From assembly GCF_017639205.1 (NCBI RefSeq), contig NZ_CP071139.1, positions 124,001-188,000 of the forward strand: a DNA stretch of 64,000 nt, read 5' to 3'. The notes beneath the pieces are model-generated. The model worked only from the letters and a program-made list of their open reading frames with translations. It was not told the DNA's origin and ran no database searches. This document shows, piece by piece, positions 14,997 to 23,470 of this stretch (the first letter of the stretch is position 1; each line of letters starts with the position of its first letter). The translations under genes and the position numbers were made by a program. This stretch comes from Streptomyces nojiriensis. Its GTDB lineage: Bacteria > Actinomycetota > Actinomycetes > Streptomycetales > Streptomycetaceae.

Positions 14997-17846
14997 TTGC
15001 CCAAGTTCAGCGCAGGTTCGTCGGCGCCCACCCCCGCCGCACGACGGATATGGCGGAAAGAGCTCCGCTCCGCCGGAGGAATAGCGGTTCTGCTGGCCGC
15101 CGCGATGACCTTGCAGGCGTCGCCGGCGTGGGCCGCGGGCTCCGGCCCCTCGAACGCCCTTCCCGGCCAGGACACCGCGACCCCGGTGCTCGTCGAGGGC
15201 ATACGGGAGCCCGTGGACGCCAAGGCCGCCCCGGCCGACGCGGCACGGCAGCACCTCGCCTCGAACAAGAGCCGCTACAAGATCCCGCGGGCGGGCAGCG
15301 ACCTGGTCCCCCTGGCGGCGACCGCCACCGGGGCCAAGGACGAGACGGTCCGGCTGCAGCAGAAGCACCGCGGTGTCGACGTCCTGGGCGGCCAGTACGT
15401 CGTGCGCATGCAGAAGCAGGACGGCAAGCGCGTGGTCACCGGCACCTCGGGGCACTACTTCACCGCCCTGAGCACCGACGTCACCCCCCAGGTCGGCGAG
15501 GACGTCGCGGTCCGCCGTGCGGTGGCCGCCACGGCCCGCCGGCTGGGAGCGGCCCTCGACAAGAGCCGGGCACCGCGGTCCGAGTCCGGTGATCCGGCGG
15601 CCACCGGCATGACCGGTGAGCCCAAGGGGCTCGTCGTCCTGCCGAAGGGGGGCGGTGTCCTGGCCTACCGCGTCACCGTGCGGGGTACCGCGCCCGGCAC
15701 CGGGGCGCCGGTCGTGGACGAGGTGTACGTGGACGCCCGGTCGGGCTATCCGGCGCTCCAGTACAGCGCGTTGAAGACGATGGCGGCCCCCGCGGCCCGG
15801 ACGGCCGGTGCGGCCGCCGACGGCCCGACGGCGGGCGGACCGCCGGCCCCGGCGCCGAACCTGGTCCCCGAGACCGGGTCCGGGGCCCGGCTGAGCGGCG
15901 CCGCGACCTCGCTGGACATCGCCTACGACCCGGCGGCCGGCAGCTACCTGCTGGCGGACGCGGGCCGTATGCGCGCCGGCTCCAAGAGCCTGCTGGCCAC
16001 GTGGGACGCCCGTGGCAAGTCGGTGTCGGAGACCTCGGGCACGTGGCCCGCCGGCATCGCCATGTTCTCCTCCCCGAGCACCGCGTTCGGCGCGGCGGCG
16101 ACGGATTCGGGGGCCGTGGACGCCCACTGGAACGCGGGCCAGGTCTACGACTTCTACAAGAAGAACCTCGGGCGCGACAGCCTCGACGGGAACGGCGGGG
16201 CCGTCAACTCCCTGGTCGGCGTGACGTACTACGGCCTGCCCTACGCCAACGCGTTCTGGGACGGCACCAAGATGGTCTACGGCATCGGGGACACGGAGTT
16301 CAAGCCGATGTCGGCCGACACGGACGTCGTCGGCCACGAGATGACCCACGGGGTCATCGAGCACACGGCGAACCTGGTCTACGCGGGCCAGTCCGGTGCC
16401 CTGAACGAGGCCCTGGCCGACTACTTCGGCAACGCGATCGACGTCACCGCGAGCGGGACGCCGATGAGCGATCCGGCCGCGGGCCTGATCGGCGAGAACC
16501 TGTGCCGCACGAAGGCGGCCGCCGACTGCGCCCTGCGTGACCTCAACGACGGGGCCACCACCTCGAAGAGCTTCCTGGGCGTGTCGTTCGCCACCGACAA
16601 CGGCGGCGTGCACCTGAACTCGACGATCTTCTCCGGCGCGCTGTGGGACATGCGCGAGGACCTGGGCGGCGCCCTGGCCGACAAGATCGTGTACAAGGCC
16701 GTCACCGAGTACATGACGCCGATCGACGGGTTCACCGAGGCGCGGGGCGCGGTGCTGGCGGCGGCCAAGGCGCTGGGCGCGACCTCGGCCCAGCAGAACA
16801 CGGTCAAGCGGTCGTTCAACGCCCACGGCATCGTCCCGGACTGGGAGCAGGCCCTGGGGATCGACACCGACACCCTCTTCGGGAAGCTGAACACCACCGA
16901 TTCCGGAGTGGGTGCGGGCGGTGGCTGGTGGACGGCCTCCAAGTCCAACGACGACGGCTCCGAGCCCTACTCGGTGTACGCCGGCCGCCTGGACGGCAAG
17001 GGCGCCCCGAAGGTGATCAGCCCCAACGACGGCCGGTACCACACCGCCCCGGCGACCGACGGCAAGACCGTGGTGTGGACGGCGTACGGCCCGACCTCGG
17101 TCGACGTCCTGTCCCGTCCGGTGGCGGGCGGCCCGGTCAAGACCCTGTACAGCTCGGCGACGGGCGTCGCGGGTCTGCGGGTGGAGAAGAACACGGTCGT
17201 GTTCGAGGAGTACGACATCTTCGGCGGCCGGCACGTGGGTTACATGCGGCCCACCGACAAGGCCCCGGTCTTCACCGACGGGAAGAAGTGGAACACCCTG
17301 ACCGCCCTGCCTTCCATCGGCGACAACAGGATCGCCTACGCGAAGCTGTACTCGCAGGGCGGTTCCTACCGGCTGGGCGTGGAGGTCGTCGACCTCGCCA
17401 CCGGCACGGCGGTGATGACCGAGCAGCTCGACGAGCCGGCGGGTCTCGGCCAGACCGGTATCAACGGCAAGAACGTGTTCTGGCTGGCGGACACCGACGA
17501 GAGCGACGGCGGTCTGATGTCGGTCCTCAGCTCCGGCCTGGACGGCCGCGGCACCTTCATCGTCAGCAGCGAGCACAAGCCGGGCGCGTTCGTCGCCTCC
17601 GACCTGACGGTCTCGCAGGACGCGCTGACCGTGGTCGCGCAGACGCCCGACACGCGGTACCGCAACGAGTCGCTGCCCAAGCTGTGGCAGCTGACCACCG
17701 ACGGCTCCCGCCGGGAGCGGGTCTCCTGCAACCGCGGTGAGCAGAGCTATCCGGCGGCCGGCGCGGGCCGTCAGGTCGCCTGGCTGGACGCGACCACCGG
17801 CTCCACCGACCTGGTGGTCCGGGAGCGGCCGGCCGGGACCTGCTGA
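14997..17846 (+). CDS. secreted M4 (thermolysin-type) metalloprotease with C-terminal beta-propeller-like domain
   Basis: This protein of about 949 aa starts at a TTG at 14997 behind TTGAGGAGACCCC. A twin-basic N-terminus and hydrophobic stretch ending ASPAWAA form the signal peptide (residues 1-47). Residues 65-240 are the FTP/PepSY propeptide (VLGGQYVVRMQKQDG). The catalytic domain has HEMTH at 447-451 and the third ligand Glu471 in NEALADYFG; HLNSTIFSGALW supplies the catalytic histidine region. Residues beyond about 640 form an extra 300-residue domain with repeating DGKTVVWT and NRIAYAK blade-like strands, resembling a TolB/WD-type propeller, which is not part of classical thermolysins. 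It is likely a zinc endopeptidase for nutrient or mycelium turnover. Confidence 0.95.
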   Translation: MPKFSAGSSAPTPAARRIWRKELRSAGGIAVLLAAAMTLQASPAWAAGSGPSNALPGQDTATPVLVEGIREPVDAKAAPADAARQHLASNKSRYKIPRAGSDLVPLAATATGAKDETVRLQQKHRGVDVLGGQYVVRMQKQDGKRVVTGTSGHYFTALSTDVTPQVGEDVAVRRAVAATARRLGAALDKSRAPRSESGDPAATGMTGEPKGLVVLPKGGGVLAYRVTVRGTAPGTGAPVVDEVYVDARSGYPALQYSALKTMAAPAARTAGAAADGPTAGGPPAPAPNLVPETGSGARLSGAATSLDIAYDPAAGSYLLADAGRMRAGSKSLLATWDARGKSVSETSGTWPAGIAMFSSPSTAFGAAATDSGAVDAHWNAGQVYDFYKKNLGRDSLDGNGGAVNSLVGVTYYGLPYANAFWDGTKMVYGIGDTEFKPMSADTDVVGHEMTHGVIEHTANLVYAGQSGALNEALADYFGNAIDVTASGTPMSDPAAGLIGENLCRTKAAADCALRDLNDGATTSKSFLGVSFATDNGGVHLNSTIFSGALWDMREDLGGALADKIVYKAVTEYMTPIDGFTEARGAVLAAAKALGATSAQQNTVKRSFNAHGIVPDWEQALGIDTDTLFGKLNTTDSGVGAGGGWWTASKSNDDGSEPYSVYAGRLDGKGAPKVISPNDGRYHTAPATDGKTVVWTAYGPTSVDVLSRPVAGGPVKTLYSSATGVAGLRVEKNTVVFEEYDIFGGRHVGYMRPTDKAPVFTDGKKWNTLTALPSIGDNRIAYAKLYSQGGSYRLGVEVVDLATGTAVMTEQLDEPAGLGQTGINGKNVFWLADTDESDGGLMSVLSSGLDGRGTFIVSSEHKPGAFVASDLTVSQDALTVVAQTPDTRYRNESLPKLWQLTTDGSRRERVSCNRGEQSYPAAGAGRQVAWLDATTGSTDLVVRERPAGTC

Positions 17847-17863
17847 TCCCGGCAGGTGGGTGA

Positions 17864-17931
17864 GGGGCCGGCGGCGCTGCCGCCGGCCCCGTCCGCGGGC
17901 CGCCGCCCCCTGGCGGAGGGGGCGGCGGCCC
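17864..17931. terminator. double perfect hairpin terminator
   Basis: Two perfect hairpins stand side by side: GGGGCCGGCGGC / complement (17864-17875 and 17879-17890, 3-nt loop) and GGGCCGCCGCCCCC / complement (17897-17910 and 17918-17931, 7-nt loop). They lie between the convergent M4 protease gene and the small secreted-protein gene. Confidence 0.85.
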
Positions 17932-17944
17932 GGGCCTCAGCGGG

Positions 17945-18328
17945 TCAGCACTCGCGCAGGCCCGGGGCGGGGTCGACGGGGGTGTGGAGGTCCACGGCCG
18001 CGACGTTGCCCCACTGGCCGTTGTCCAGCTGGGTCCAGTACCAGACGTTGTTGCCGCCGGCGTGCTGGTCGCCGCGGCCCCAGCACTGGAACCAGCTGGG
18101 GCTCGTGTTCAGCGGCCCCCGTACCGCGGAGTTGTAGCGGCGGTGCTCGTAGCCCTTGGCGCCGACCCGGTTGCCGCACCACAGTTTGCCGTCGGCGCGC
18201 ACGCCGCATTCGGCGGCGGCGCTCTCGGCGGCCGCGGGCGTCGCCTGGGCGGGGCCGGTCACGGTGGCCGTGCCGGCCGCCAGTGCGATGGTGGCGAGGC
18301 CCAGGGCGATCTTCCTGCCTGCGTGCAT
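17945..18328 (-). CDS. small secreted Cys-containing protein
   Basis: This 127-aa protein has a signal peptide of about 30 residues (MHAGRKIALGLATIALAAG through AQA). The mature part contains four cysteines (ECGVRADGKLWCGN, FQCWGRGD and a final REC) and is rich in Trp, Tyr and Gly, with WYWTQLDNGQWGNV. It is probably disulfide-bonded and extracellular. I know similar short secreted proteins only as uncharacterised Streptomyces proteins. Its ATG at 18328 is preceded by GAGGAAGC. The NlpC/P60 gene lies upstream on the same strand, so both could be one transcript, though a 94-nt gap separates them. Confidence 0.8.
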   Translation of the reverse strand: MHAGRKIALGLATIALAAGTATVTGPAQATPAAAESAAAECGVRADGKLWCGNRVGAKGYEHRRYNSAVRGPLNTSPSWFQCWGRGDQHAGGNNVWYWTQLDNGQWGNVAAVDLHTPVDPAPGLREC

Positions 18329-18422
18329 GCTTCCTCCTCGGAAGGGCTCCCTCGGGAGCCGGGTGACGGTGGTGGGTGATCCGTGGTGGGTGATCGGTGG
18401 TGCGTGGTGGTGGGGACGGTGC

Positions 18423-19301
18423 TCAGGGGCAGGTGGGTACGCCGTCCAGCCAGGCGGCGCCCTTGATGTAGATGTTGGTGATCCACGACCCGTACTCGGG
18501 CAGGTAGGACCAGGCGTCGTTGGTGTAGCCCTCCGCCGTCACCGGCTGGGCGTGCTTCTGGCATTCGACGCGCACGGTGGTCGGGCCGGGGAACCGGTGG
18601 ACCCGCGGGCTGCCGGTGGACGGTTCCCGGTGGGTCCACACGTCCGTGCCCCAGGTGCTGAACGTGCCGGGTGCCGTGGCGGGCGCGATGCGGACCGCTC
18701 CCGCGTAGTCCCCGCCCGGCCGTACGTCGCCGGCGGTGATCCGGGTGCCCGATTCCCGGGCCTCGACCATCTTCCCCGCGCCCAGGTAGATCGCGATGTG
18801 GTGGACGGAGCCTCCTGAACCCCAGGCCAGGAAGTCTCCCGGGAGGAGCGGTGCGGTCCCTTGCGCGGCGGTGAACCGCTGTTGCACCTGCGGTGAGTGG
18901 AACTGGTGGTGGGCGTTGCCGGGGAGCGGGTCGCCGCCGGCCGCGCGGTGGTAGGCGTAGCGGACCAGTCCCGAGCAGTCGAAGCCCAGCCGCTCCGGGT
19001 CGTGTGCGCTGTCCGGGTCGCTCGGGTCGACCTGGCCGTACGTCGGCCCGGGCTGCGGTCCGTGGCCGCCGCCCCAGGTGTACCAGACGCCGATCTGTTC
19101 GCACGCCGCCACCACGGCCTTCTCGGCCGCCGTGGAGGCTCCGGGGGCGAGCACGCCGCACGCCTGCTCGGTCTTCGCGGTCTTCGCGGTCTTCGGTGCC
19201 GCGGCCGCCGCGGCGTCGTGGGTCCCTGCCCCGGCGGCCAGGAGGGTGAGCACCGCCACCGCCGCCGCCGCTACCGCCGCCGCCGTTCTCCGCATCGCCA
19301 T
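18423..19301 (-). CDS. secreted NlpC/P60 peptidoglycan hydrolase
   Basis: This 292-aa protein starts at ATG 19301 behind GGGGGAGCGGAC. A signal peptide of about 35 residues is Ala-rich. The catalytic cysteine is Cys109 in FDCSGLVRYAY and the catalytic histidine is probably His168 in VHHIAIYLG, in the expected order for NlpC/P60 gamma-D-glutamyl-diamino acid endopeptidases. The last 80 residues (from about 215) form a separate domain with paired cysteines (VECQKHAQ, PTCP) and WSYLPEYGSWITNIYIKG, which resembles SH3-like cell-wall-binding modules. It likely cuts wall stem peptides outside the cell. Confidence 0.9.
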   Translation of the reverse strand: MAMRRTAAAVAAAAVAVLTLLAAGAGTHDAAAAAAPKTAKTAKTEQACGVLAPGASTAAEKAVVAACEQIGVWYTWGGGHGPQPGPTYGQVDPSDPDSAHDPERLGFDCSGLVRYAYHRAAGGDPLPGNAHHQFHSPQVQQRFTAAQGTAPLLPGDFLAWGSGGSVHHIAIYLGAGKMVEARESGTRITAGDVRPGGDYAGAVRIAPATAPGTFSTWGTDVWTHREPSTGSPRVHRFPGPTTVRVECQKHAQPVTAEGYTNDAWSYLPEYGSWITNIYIKGAAWLDGVPTCP

Positions 19302-19529
19302 GTCCGCTCCCCCTTGTCCCCGCCACGCGGTGTCCTGCGGGTCGTCCGCCGGCACTTCGAGACTGTGCCCCGCCACCCCTGCGTGTCGAGGAAGCGCGGG
19401 TAGCCCACCGCAACGGGAAACGGGAAACTCCCGGGAAACCCCCTCCCACCAGGGTTCTTGAGCCCCTGTCAGCATGCCGCCGGGGCGCGCGACGGGATGC
19501 GTCGGCGCCCCGGCGGGGGGAGGGCGGGG

Positions 19530-20588
19530 TCAGCGCGCGGCGGCGGCCAGGACGCGGGGGGCGGCCGCGTGGGCGGTGGGGGCCCAGCTGAGGAGGGTGG
19601 AGCCCACCGACATGCCGCCGCCGAAGCCGGACAGGAGGACCACGTCGTCCTCGGCGAGCAGGCCCCGGCGGTGGATCTCGTCGAGGGTGATGGCGATGGA
19701 CGCGGCGCCGGTGTTGCCGTACCGGGCCAGTTCCAGGTGGAGGGCGGCGTTGTCCAGGCCGAGCGCCGGCCATACCTCGCCGATCATGACGGCGTTGGCC
19801 TGGTGCGGGACGAAGTGGTCGACGGAGCCCGCCGGCAGCCCCGTGCGGGCCAGCAGTTCCGCGACGGCCGCGGGCAGGTTCTCCTGGACGAACGTGCGCA
19901 CGCCGCGGCCGTCCATGCGGAAGTGGTGCGCGCCTTCCTCCAGGGTCCGTGCGGAGGCCGGGCGCCGGCTGCCGCCGGCCGGGACGCCGATCAGCTCGTG
20001 CTGGTCGCCGCGGGTGAGCAGGCTGGTGCCGAGCAGGCCGTGGCCGGAGGGCGAGGGGCCGAGGAGGGCGGCGCCCGCTCCGTCGCCGAAGAGGATGGCG
20101 GTCTTGCGGTCGGTGTGGTCCAGGATCCGCGAGTAGATGTCCGCGCCGATCACCAGGCCGTGGGCGTCGCCGGGTTCGGCGCGCAGGAGGCGTTCGGTGA
20201 CCGTGAGCCCGCAGACGAAGCCGCTGCACACGGAGTTGACGTCGAAGGCGGCGGCGTTGACGGCGCCGAGCAGGTGCTGGACCACCGCGGCGGTGGCCGG
20301 CTGGGGCTGGTCGGGGGTGGAGGTGGCGACCACGATGTAGGAGAGGTCGTGCGGGCGGATGCCCGCCTGCTCCAGGGCCCGGCGGCCCGCGTGGGCGGCG
20401 AGGTCGGAGGTGGCTTCGTGGGGGGCGGCGCGGCGGCGTTCGCGGATGCCCGTCTTGCGTACGATCCATTCGTCGGTCACTCCGGTGGTGCTCGCCACCT
20501 CGTCGTTGCCGATGATCTGCTCGGGCAGGTAGGAGCCGGTGGCCAGGACGGCTGTCGGGTTTCCCGTTGCGCGGACTCTGTTCGTCAC
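19530..20588 (-). CDS. beta-ketoacyl-ACP synthase III (FabH-like)
   Basis: This 352-aa enzyme starts with GTG at 20588, which overlaps the HAD gene stop (GTGA). FabH marks are complete: GVTDEWIVRKTGIRERR, catalytic Cys121 in NSVCSGF, His262 in PHQAN and Asn292 in GNTGAAS, so the protein should be an active condensing enzyme. Such enzymes join an acyl-CoA starter to a malonyl unit. In this operon it sits beside a butenolide synthase and a second KASIII-like protein, so it probably makes a beta-ketoacyl substrate or starter rather than serving primary fatty acid synthesis; this role is inferred. It is the last gene of the operon. Confidence 0.93.
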   Translation of the reverse strand: MTNRVRATGNPTAVLATGSYLPEQIIGNDEVASTTGVTDEWIVRKTGIRERRRAAPHEATSDLAAHAGRRALEQAGIRPHDLSYIVVATSTPDQPQPATAAVVQHLLGAVNAAAFDVNSVCSGFVCGLTVTERLLRAEPGDAHGLVIGADIYSRILDHTDRKTAILFGDGAGAALLGPSPSGHGLLGTSLLTRGDQHELIGVPAGGSRRPASARTLEEGAHHFRMDGRGVRTFVQENLPAAVAELLARTGLPAGSVDHFVPHQANAVMIGEVWPALGLDNAALHLELARYGNTGAASIAITLDEIHRRGLLAEDDVVLLSGFGGGMSVGSTLLSWAPTAHAAAPRVLAAAAR

Positions 20589-21274
20589 GTTCTCGTCTCC
20601 TGATGTCTGGGCTCGGCGGCGCGCGTGCCGGGCAGTTGCTCCCATCCGGCCAGCTGTGCGTGCGCGGCGAGTACGGGGTCCGAGCCGACGACCACCGGGC
20701 GGCCGACGGAGCGGAGCAGGTCGAGGTCGCTGCTGTGGTCCCCGTACGCCGAGCAGTGGGCGAGGTCGAGGCCGCGGACGGCGGCGACGGCGTGGGCGGT
20801 GCGGCCCTTGGCGGCGCCGATCAGCGGGGTCACCACGTCGCCGGTCAGGACGCCGCCGCGGATCACGGGCCGGGTGCCGAAGGCCCAGTCGGCGCCGAGG
20901 TGTTCGGCGACCGGGTCCAGGCAGGCGAAGAAGGACCCGGAGATCAGGACGGTCAGGTCGCCGCGCCGGCGGTGTGCGGCGAAGCGGGCGGTGGGGCCCG
21001 GGATGAAGGGGGCGCCGGTCAGTTCACGGGCGAACCAGGCCCGGCCGGACGCCGCCAGGGCCGCCGCGTTCTCCCCGGCGTAGAGGCGGTAGTAGCGGCG
21101 GTTGACCTCGGCGCGCGGGACGCCGTCGGCGGCGGCGCGGTGGAGGGTGGCGGTCAGGCGCGCGTAGGTGCCGGGGGCCGCTCCCCGGCGTTCCAGGTGG
21201 AACGCCAGGAAGCGGAACATGCTCTTGAAGCCGATGAGTGTCTCGTCGACGTCGAAGAAGGCGGCGGTGCTCAT
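20585..21274 (-). CDS. HAD-IB family phosphatase
   Basis: This 229-aa protein is a haloacid dehalogenase-type phosphatase of the SerB-like subgroup. Motif I is FFDVDETLIGF with nucleophile Asp8 and Asp10, motif II is VLISGSFFACLDP, and motif IV is YGDHSSDLDLL. The ATG at 21274 overlaps the AfsA-like stop and its own stop overlaps the next start, so its level is tied to both neighbours. Dephosphorylation is a known step after AfsA-type condensation of dihydroxyacetone phosphate (MmfP beside MmfL in the furan signal pathway), which gives a precise candidate role here. Confidence 0.9.
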   Translation of the reverse strand: MSTAAFFDVDETLIGFKSMFRFLAFHLERRGAAPGTYARLTATLHRAAADGVPRAEVNRRYYRLYAGENAAALAASGRAWFARELTGAPFIPGPTARFAAHRRRGDLTVLISGSFFACLDPVAEHLGADWAFGTRPVIRGGVLTGDVVTPLIGAAKGRTAHAVAAVRGLDLAHCSAYGDHSSDLDLLRSVGRPVVVGSDPVLAAHAQLAGWEQLPGTRAAEPRHQETRT

Positions 21275-22362
21275 CGCGGGTTCCGGACCCGGGCGAGGTT
21301 GAGGGTCAGCAGGCACAGGCTCTCGCCGTCCTGGTGGGCCTCGACGCGCACCGGCACGTGGTCGGTGTCGGGTGTGGTGTCGTCGCCGAGCTCCACGATC
21401 CCGCCCTGGGTGTAGTAGGAGGCGGGCTCGCCCGGGCGGGCGGTGTTTCGGTGTTCGCCGACGACGGCGGTGAGGGTGGCCGGGCTGTCGAGTTCGCCGA
21501 AGCGGCTGAAGGTCACCGCGAGGTCGGTCGGGTAGGTGCGCGACGGTGACATGCCGCGCACGTCGAGGGCTCCGTAGAGGGCGATCTGGCGGGCGGCCTC
21601 GGCGATGACCATGCCGGGCAGGTGGTCCTGCGGGTGGTCGAACATGCTGGGGTGGCTGCCAGGGGTGCGGATCCCGGCAGTCAGGGTGTCTCCGGTGACT
21701 TCGATGCCGGAGAGGACGACGTTGTCGGCGTTGGCCCGGCCCACGCGGTAGGGCTCGACGGGTGCGCCGGTGGCGCTGCCCGGCCCGGGGTGGTCGGCGG
21801 AGGAGGGCAGCGGCCGCTGGTCGCGGTTGCGCAGCCGGAGCGCGAGGTAGGACTCGGGGGACTTGAAGCGCAGGCCGATGCCGGCGCGGCCGATGCTGAG
21901 GTCGCCGACGCGCAGGTCCACGTCGTAGTCGAGGCCGTTCGTGCGGCCCTCGCGGACGTAGTGGTTGCTGGTGGTGACGTGCAGGGTCAGCTGGCAGGGT
22001 GAGGCGCCGACGGCTATGCGGTCCGGGCGGGAGAGGTGGACCCGCAGGTGGGTGAGGATGAACTTGTCCGTGCGGGGCACTGCGAAGTAGGCGTGGGCGC
22101 CGGCCAGTGCGGCCTGCCGGCAGGCCTCGAGCAGCAGGACCGGGTCGTAGACGTTGGGGTTCAGCAGGTGGTCGCCGTAGTAGGCGTGGGAGCGCGGCAG
22201 TTGGGAGGCGGCGACGTAGGAGGTTCCGCCGAGGGGCTGGAGGTCGGTGAGGAACACTTCGCCGAGCGAGTCCCGGTGGACCAGCGTGCGGTCGACGGTA
22301 CGGCTGTAGCTCAGCTCAAGTGCGGCGAAGTCCTGTTCCAACGGCGAGGGTGCGGTGGTCAC
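21271..22362 (-). CDS. AfsA/ScbA-type butenolide (gamma-butyrolactone) synthase
   Basis: This 363-aa protein consists of two AfsA-type hot-dog repeats. Repeat 1 (about residues 20-170) has TLVHRDSLGEVFLTD and YDPVLLLEACRQAALAGAHAYF; repeat 2 (about 195-355) has VGRANADNVVLSGIEV and LPGMVIAEAARQIALYGAL. The length and double repeat match A-factor synthases, which condense a beta-ketoacyl-ACP with dihydroxyacetone phosphate. The operon around it adds a phosphatase, two KASIII-type proteins and an FAD monooxygenase. The product is probably a butanolide, furan or related signal. No ArpA-type receptor gene is in the window. The ATG at 22362 lies 64 nt after the upstream gene. Confidence 0.93.
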   Translation of the reverse strand: MTTAPSPLEQDFAALELSYSRTVDRTLVHRDSLGEVFLTDLQPLGGTSYVAASQLPRSHAYYGDHLLNPNVYDPVLLLEACRQAALAGAHAYFAVPRTDKFILTHLRVHLSRPDRIAVGASPCQLTLHVTTSNHYVREGRTNGLDYDVDLRVGDLSIGRAGIGLRFKSPESYLALRLRNRDQRPLPSSADHPGPGSATGAPVEPYRVGRANADNVVLSGIEVTGDTLTAGIRTPGSHPSMFDHPQDHLPGMVIAEAARQIALYGALDVRGMSPSRTYPTDLAVTFSRFGELDSPATLTAVVGEHRNTARPGEPASYYTQGGIVELGDDTTPDTDHVPVRVEAHQDGESLCLLTLNLARVRNPR

Positions 22363-22426
22363 GTGCGGAACCTGCTTTCTCGGGTGGTGTGCTGCTTCTG
22401 CTGCTTCTTCGTCGTCGTCCGGGTGG

Positions 22427-23470
22427 TCAGCGGCGCTCCAGGAGCACTCCTGTCCAGGTGAAACCGGCTCCGGCGCCCAGCAGGACGATCCGGTCGCCCG
22501 CGGCGAAGGTGTGGTGGCGTTCGAGGTGGTCGAGGCCGGCGATCTGGTCGCCGCTGCCGAGGTGGCCGACGGTGGCGCCGAAGTCCCACAGGGATGTGTC
22601 GGCGCCGCCGGGGAACTCGGGGAAGTAGTTCTCCTGGAGGAGGGGCAGGCCCAGGTTGGGGTAGACGACGTGGCGCAGCGCGGGGTCCGTGCCGGTGGGC
22701 AGGAGGGCCCGGCGGATCTCGCGGACCGCTCGGCGGGTGGCCTCGCGCAGGCTGTCGGTGCCGTGGGCGGCGAGGTAGCGCTTCTTGGCGGCGCGGACGT
22801 CGTGTTCGGCGCCGAACAGGGCGCGTGTCTCGGGGGCCGGTTCGTCGAGGCGGTGCAGTCCTTCGAGCTCGGGGTCGCTGACGCTGTGGATGGTCAGGAC
22901 GCGCCAGCCGGGGGCCCGGGGGGCGGGGGTGTCGGCGGTCAGGACGGCGGCGGCCGCTCCGTCGCCGTAGACGATGCCGTAGTCGGCGGTGAACCGGTCG
23001 AAGCCGGAGGCGGCGAAGCGGTCGGTGGCCACGATGAGGGCGTTGCGCCGGCTGCTGCCGGAGAGGAGGCCGGCGGCGAGGTCGAGGACGAGGAGCTGCG
23101 CGTTGCAGCCCTGGCTGACGGTGAAGGGCAGGGCGCGGGTGGCGCCGAGCCGGGACTGGAGCCAGGAGGCCGGGGACCACAGGCGCTGGTGGCCGTGGCG
23201 GTGGATGGCGGTGACCGCGATGAGGTCGATGTCCTGCGGTTTGGTCCCGGCGGCGGCCAGGGCCCGTTCGGCGGCGACGAGGGCCATGTCGCCGGGGTAG
23301 AGGGTGTTCTCGGCGGCGATGGTGCGGTAGCCGGTGGCGCGGATGCGTTCGGCATCGGCGTCGGGGTGGCGGGCCGCTTCGGCTGCCAGGTCGAGGCGCT
23401 GCTCGGGGAGGTAGCTGCCCGTGCCGGCGATGCTGAGGCCGGGTGAGGGGCGGGGCGGGGCGGTGGTCAT
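22427..23470 (-). CDS. KASIII-like protein with non-canonical active site
   Basis: This 347-aa thiolase-fold protein is related to KASIII. The Cys122 nucleophile is present in VSQGCNAQLL, but the usual HQAN and GNT(S)A motifs are replaced: the first region reads VVYPNLGLPLLQENY and the second ATVGHLGSGDQ. This pattern fits KASIII-type acyltransferases or priming proteins (CerJ/DpsC-like group) rather than a decarboxylative condensing enzyme. The ATG at 23470 overlaps the stop of the upstream monooxygenase gene. Together with the FabH-like protein it suggests a two-KASIII pathway, one condensing and one transferring an acyl group. Confidence 0.85.
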   Translation of the reverse strand: MTTAPPRPSPGLSIAGTGSYLPEQRLDLAAEAARHPDADAERIRATGYRTIAAENTLYPGDMALVAAERALAAAGTKPQDIDLIAVTAIHRHGHQRLWSPASWLQSRLGATRALPFTVSQGCNAQLLVLDLAAGLLSGSSRRNALIVATDRFAASGFDRFTADYGIVYGDGAAAAVLTADTPAPRAPGWRVLTIHSVSDPELEGLHRLDEPAPETRALFGAEHDVRAAKKRYLAAHGTDSLREATRRAVREIRRALLPTGTDPALRHVVYPNLGLPLLQENYFPEFPGGADTSLWDFGATVGHLGSGDQIAGLDHLERHHTFAAGDRIVLLGAGAGFTWTGVLLERR

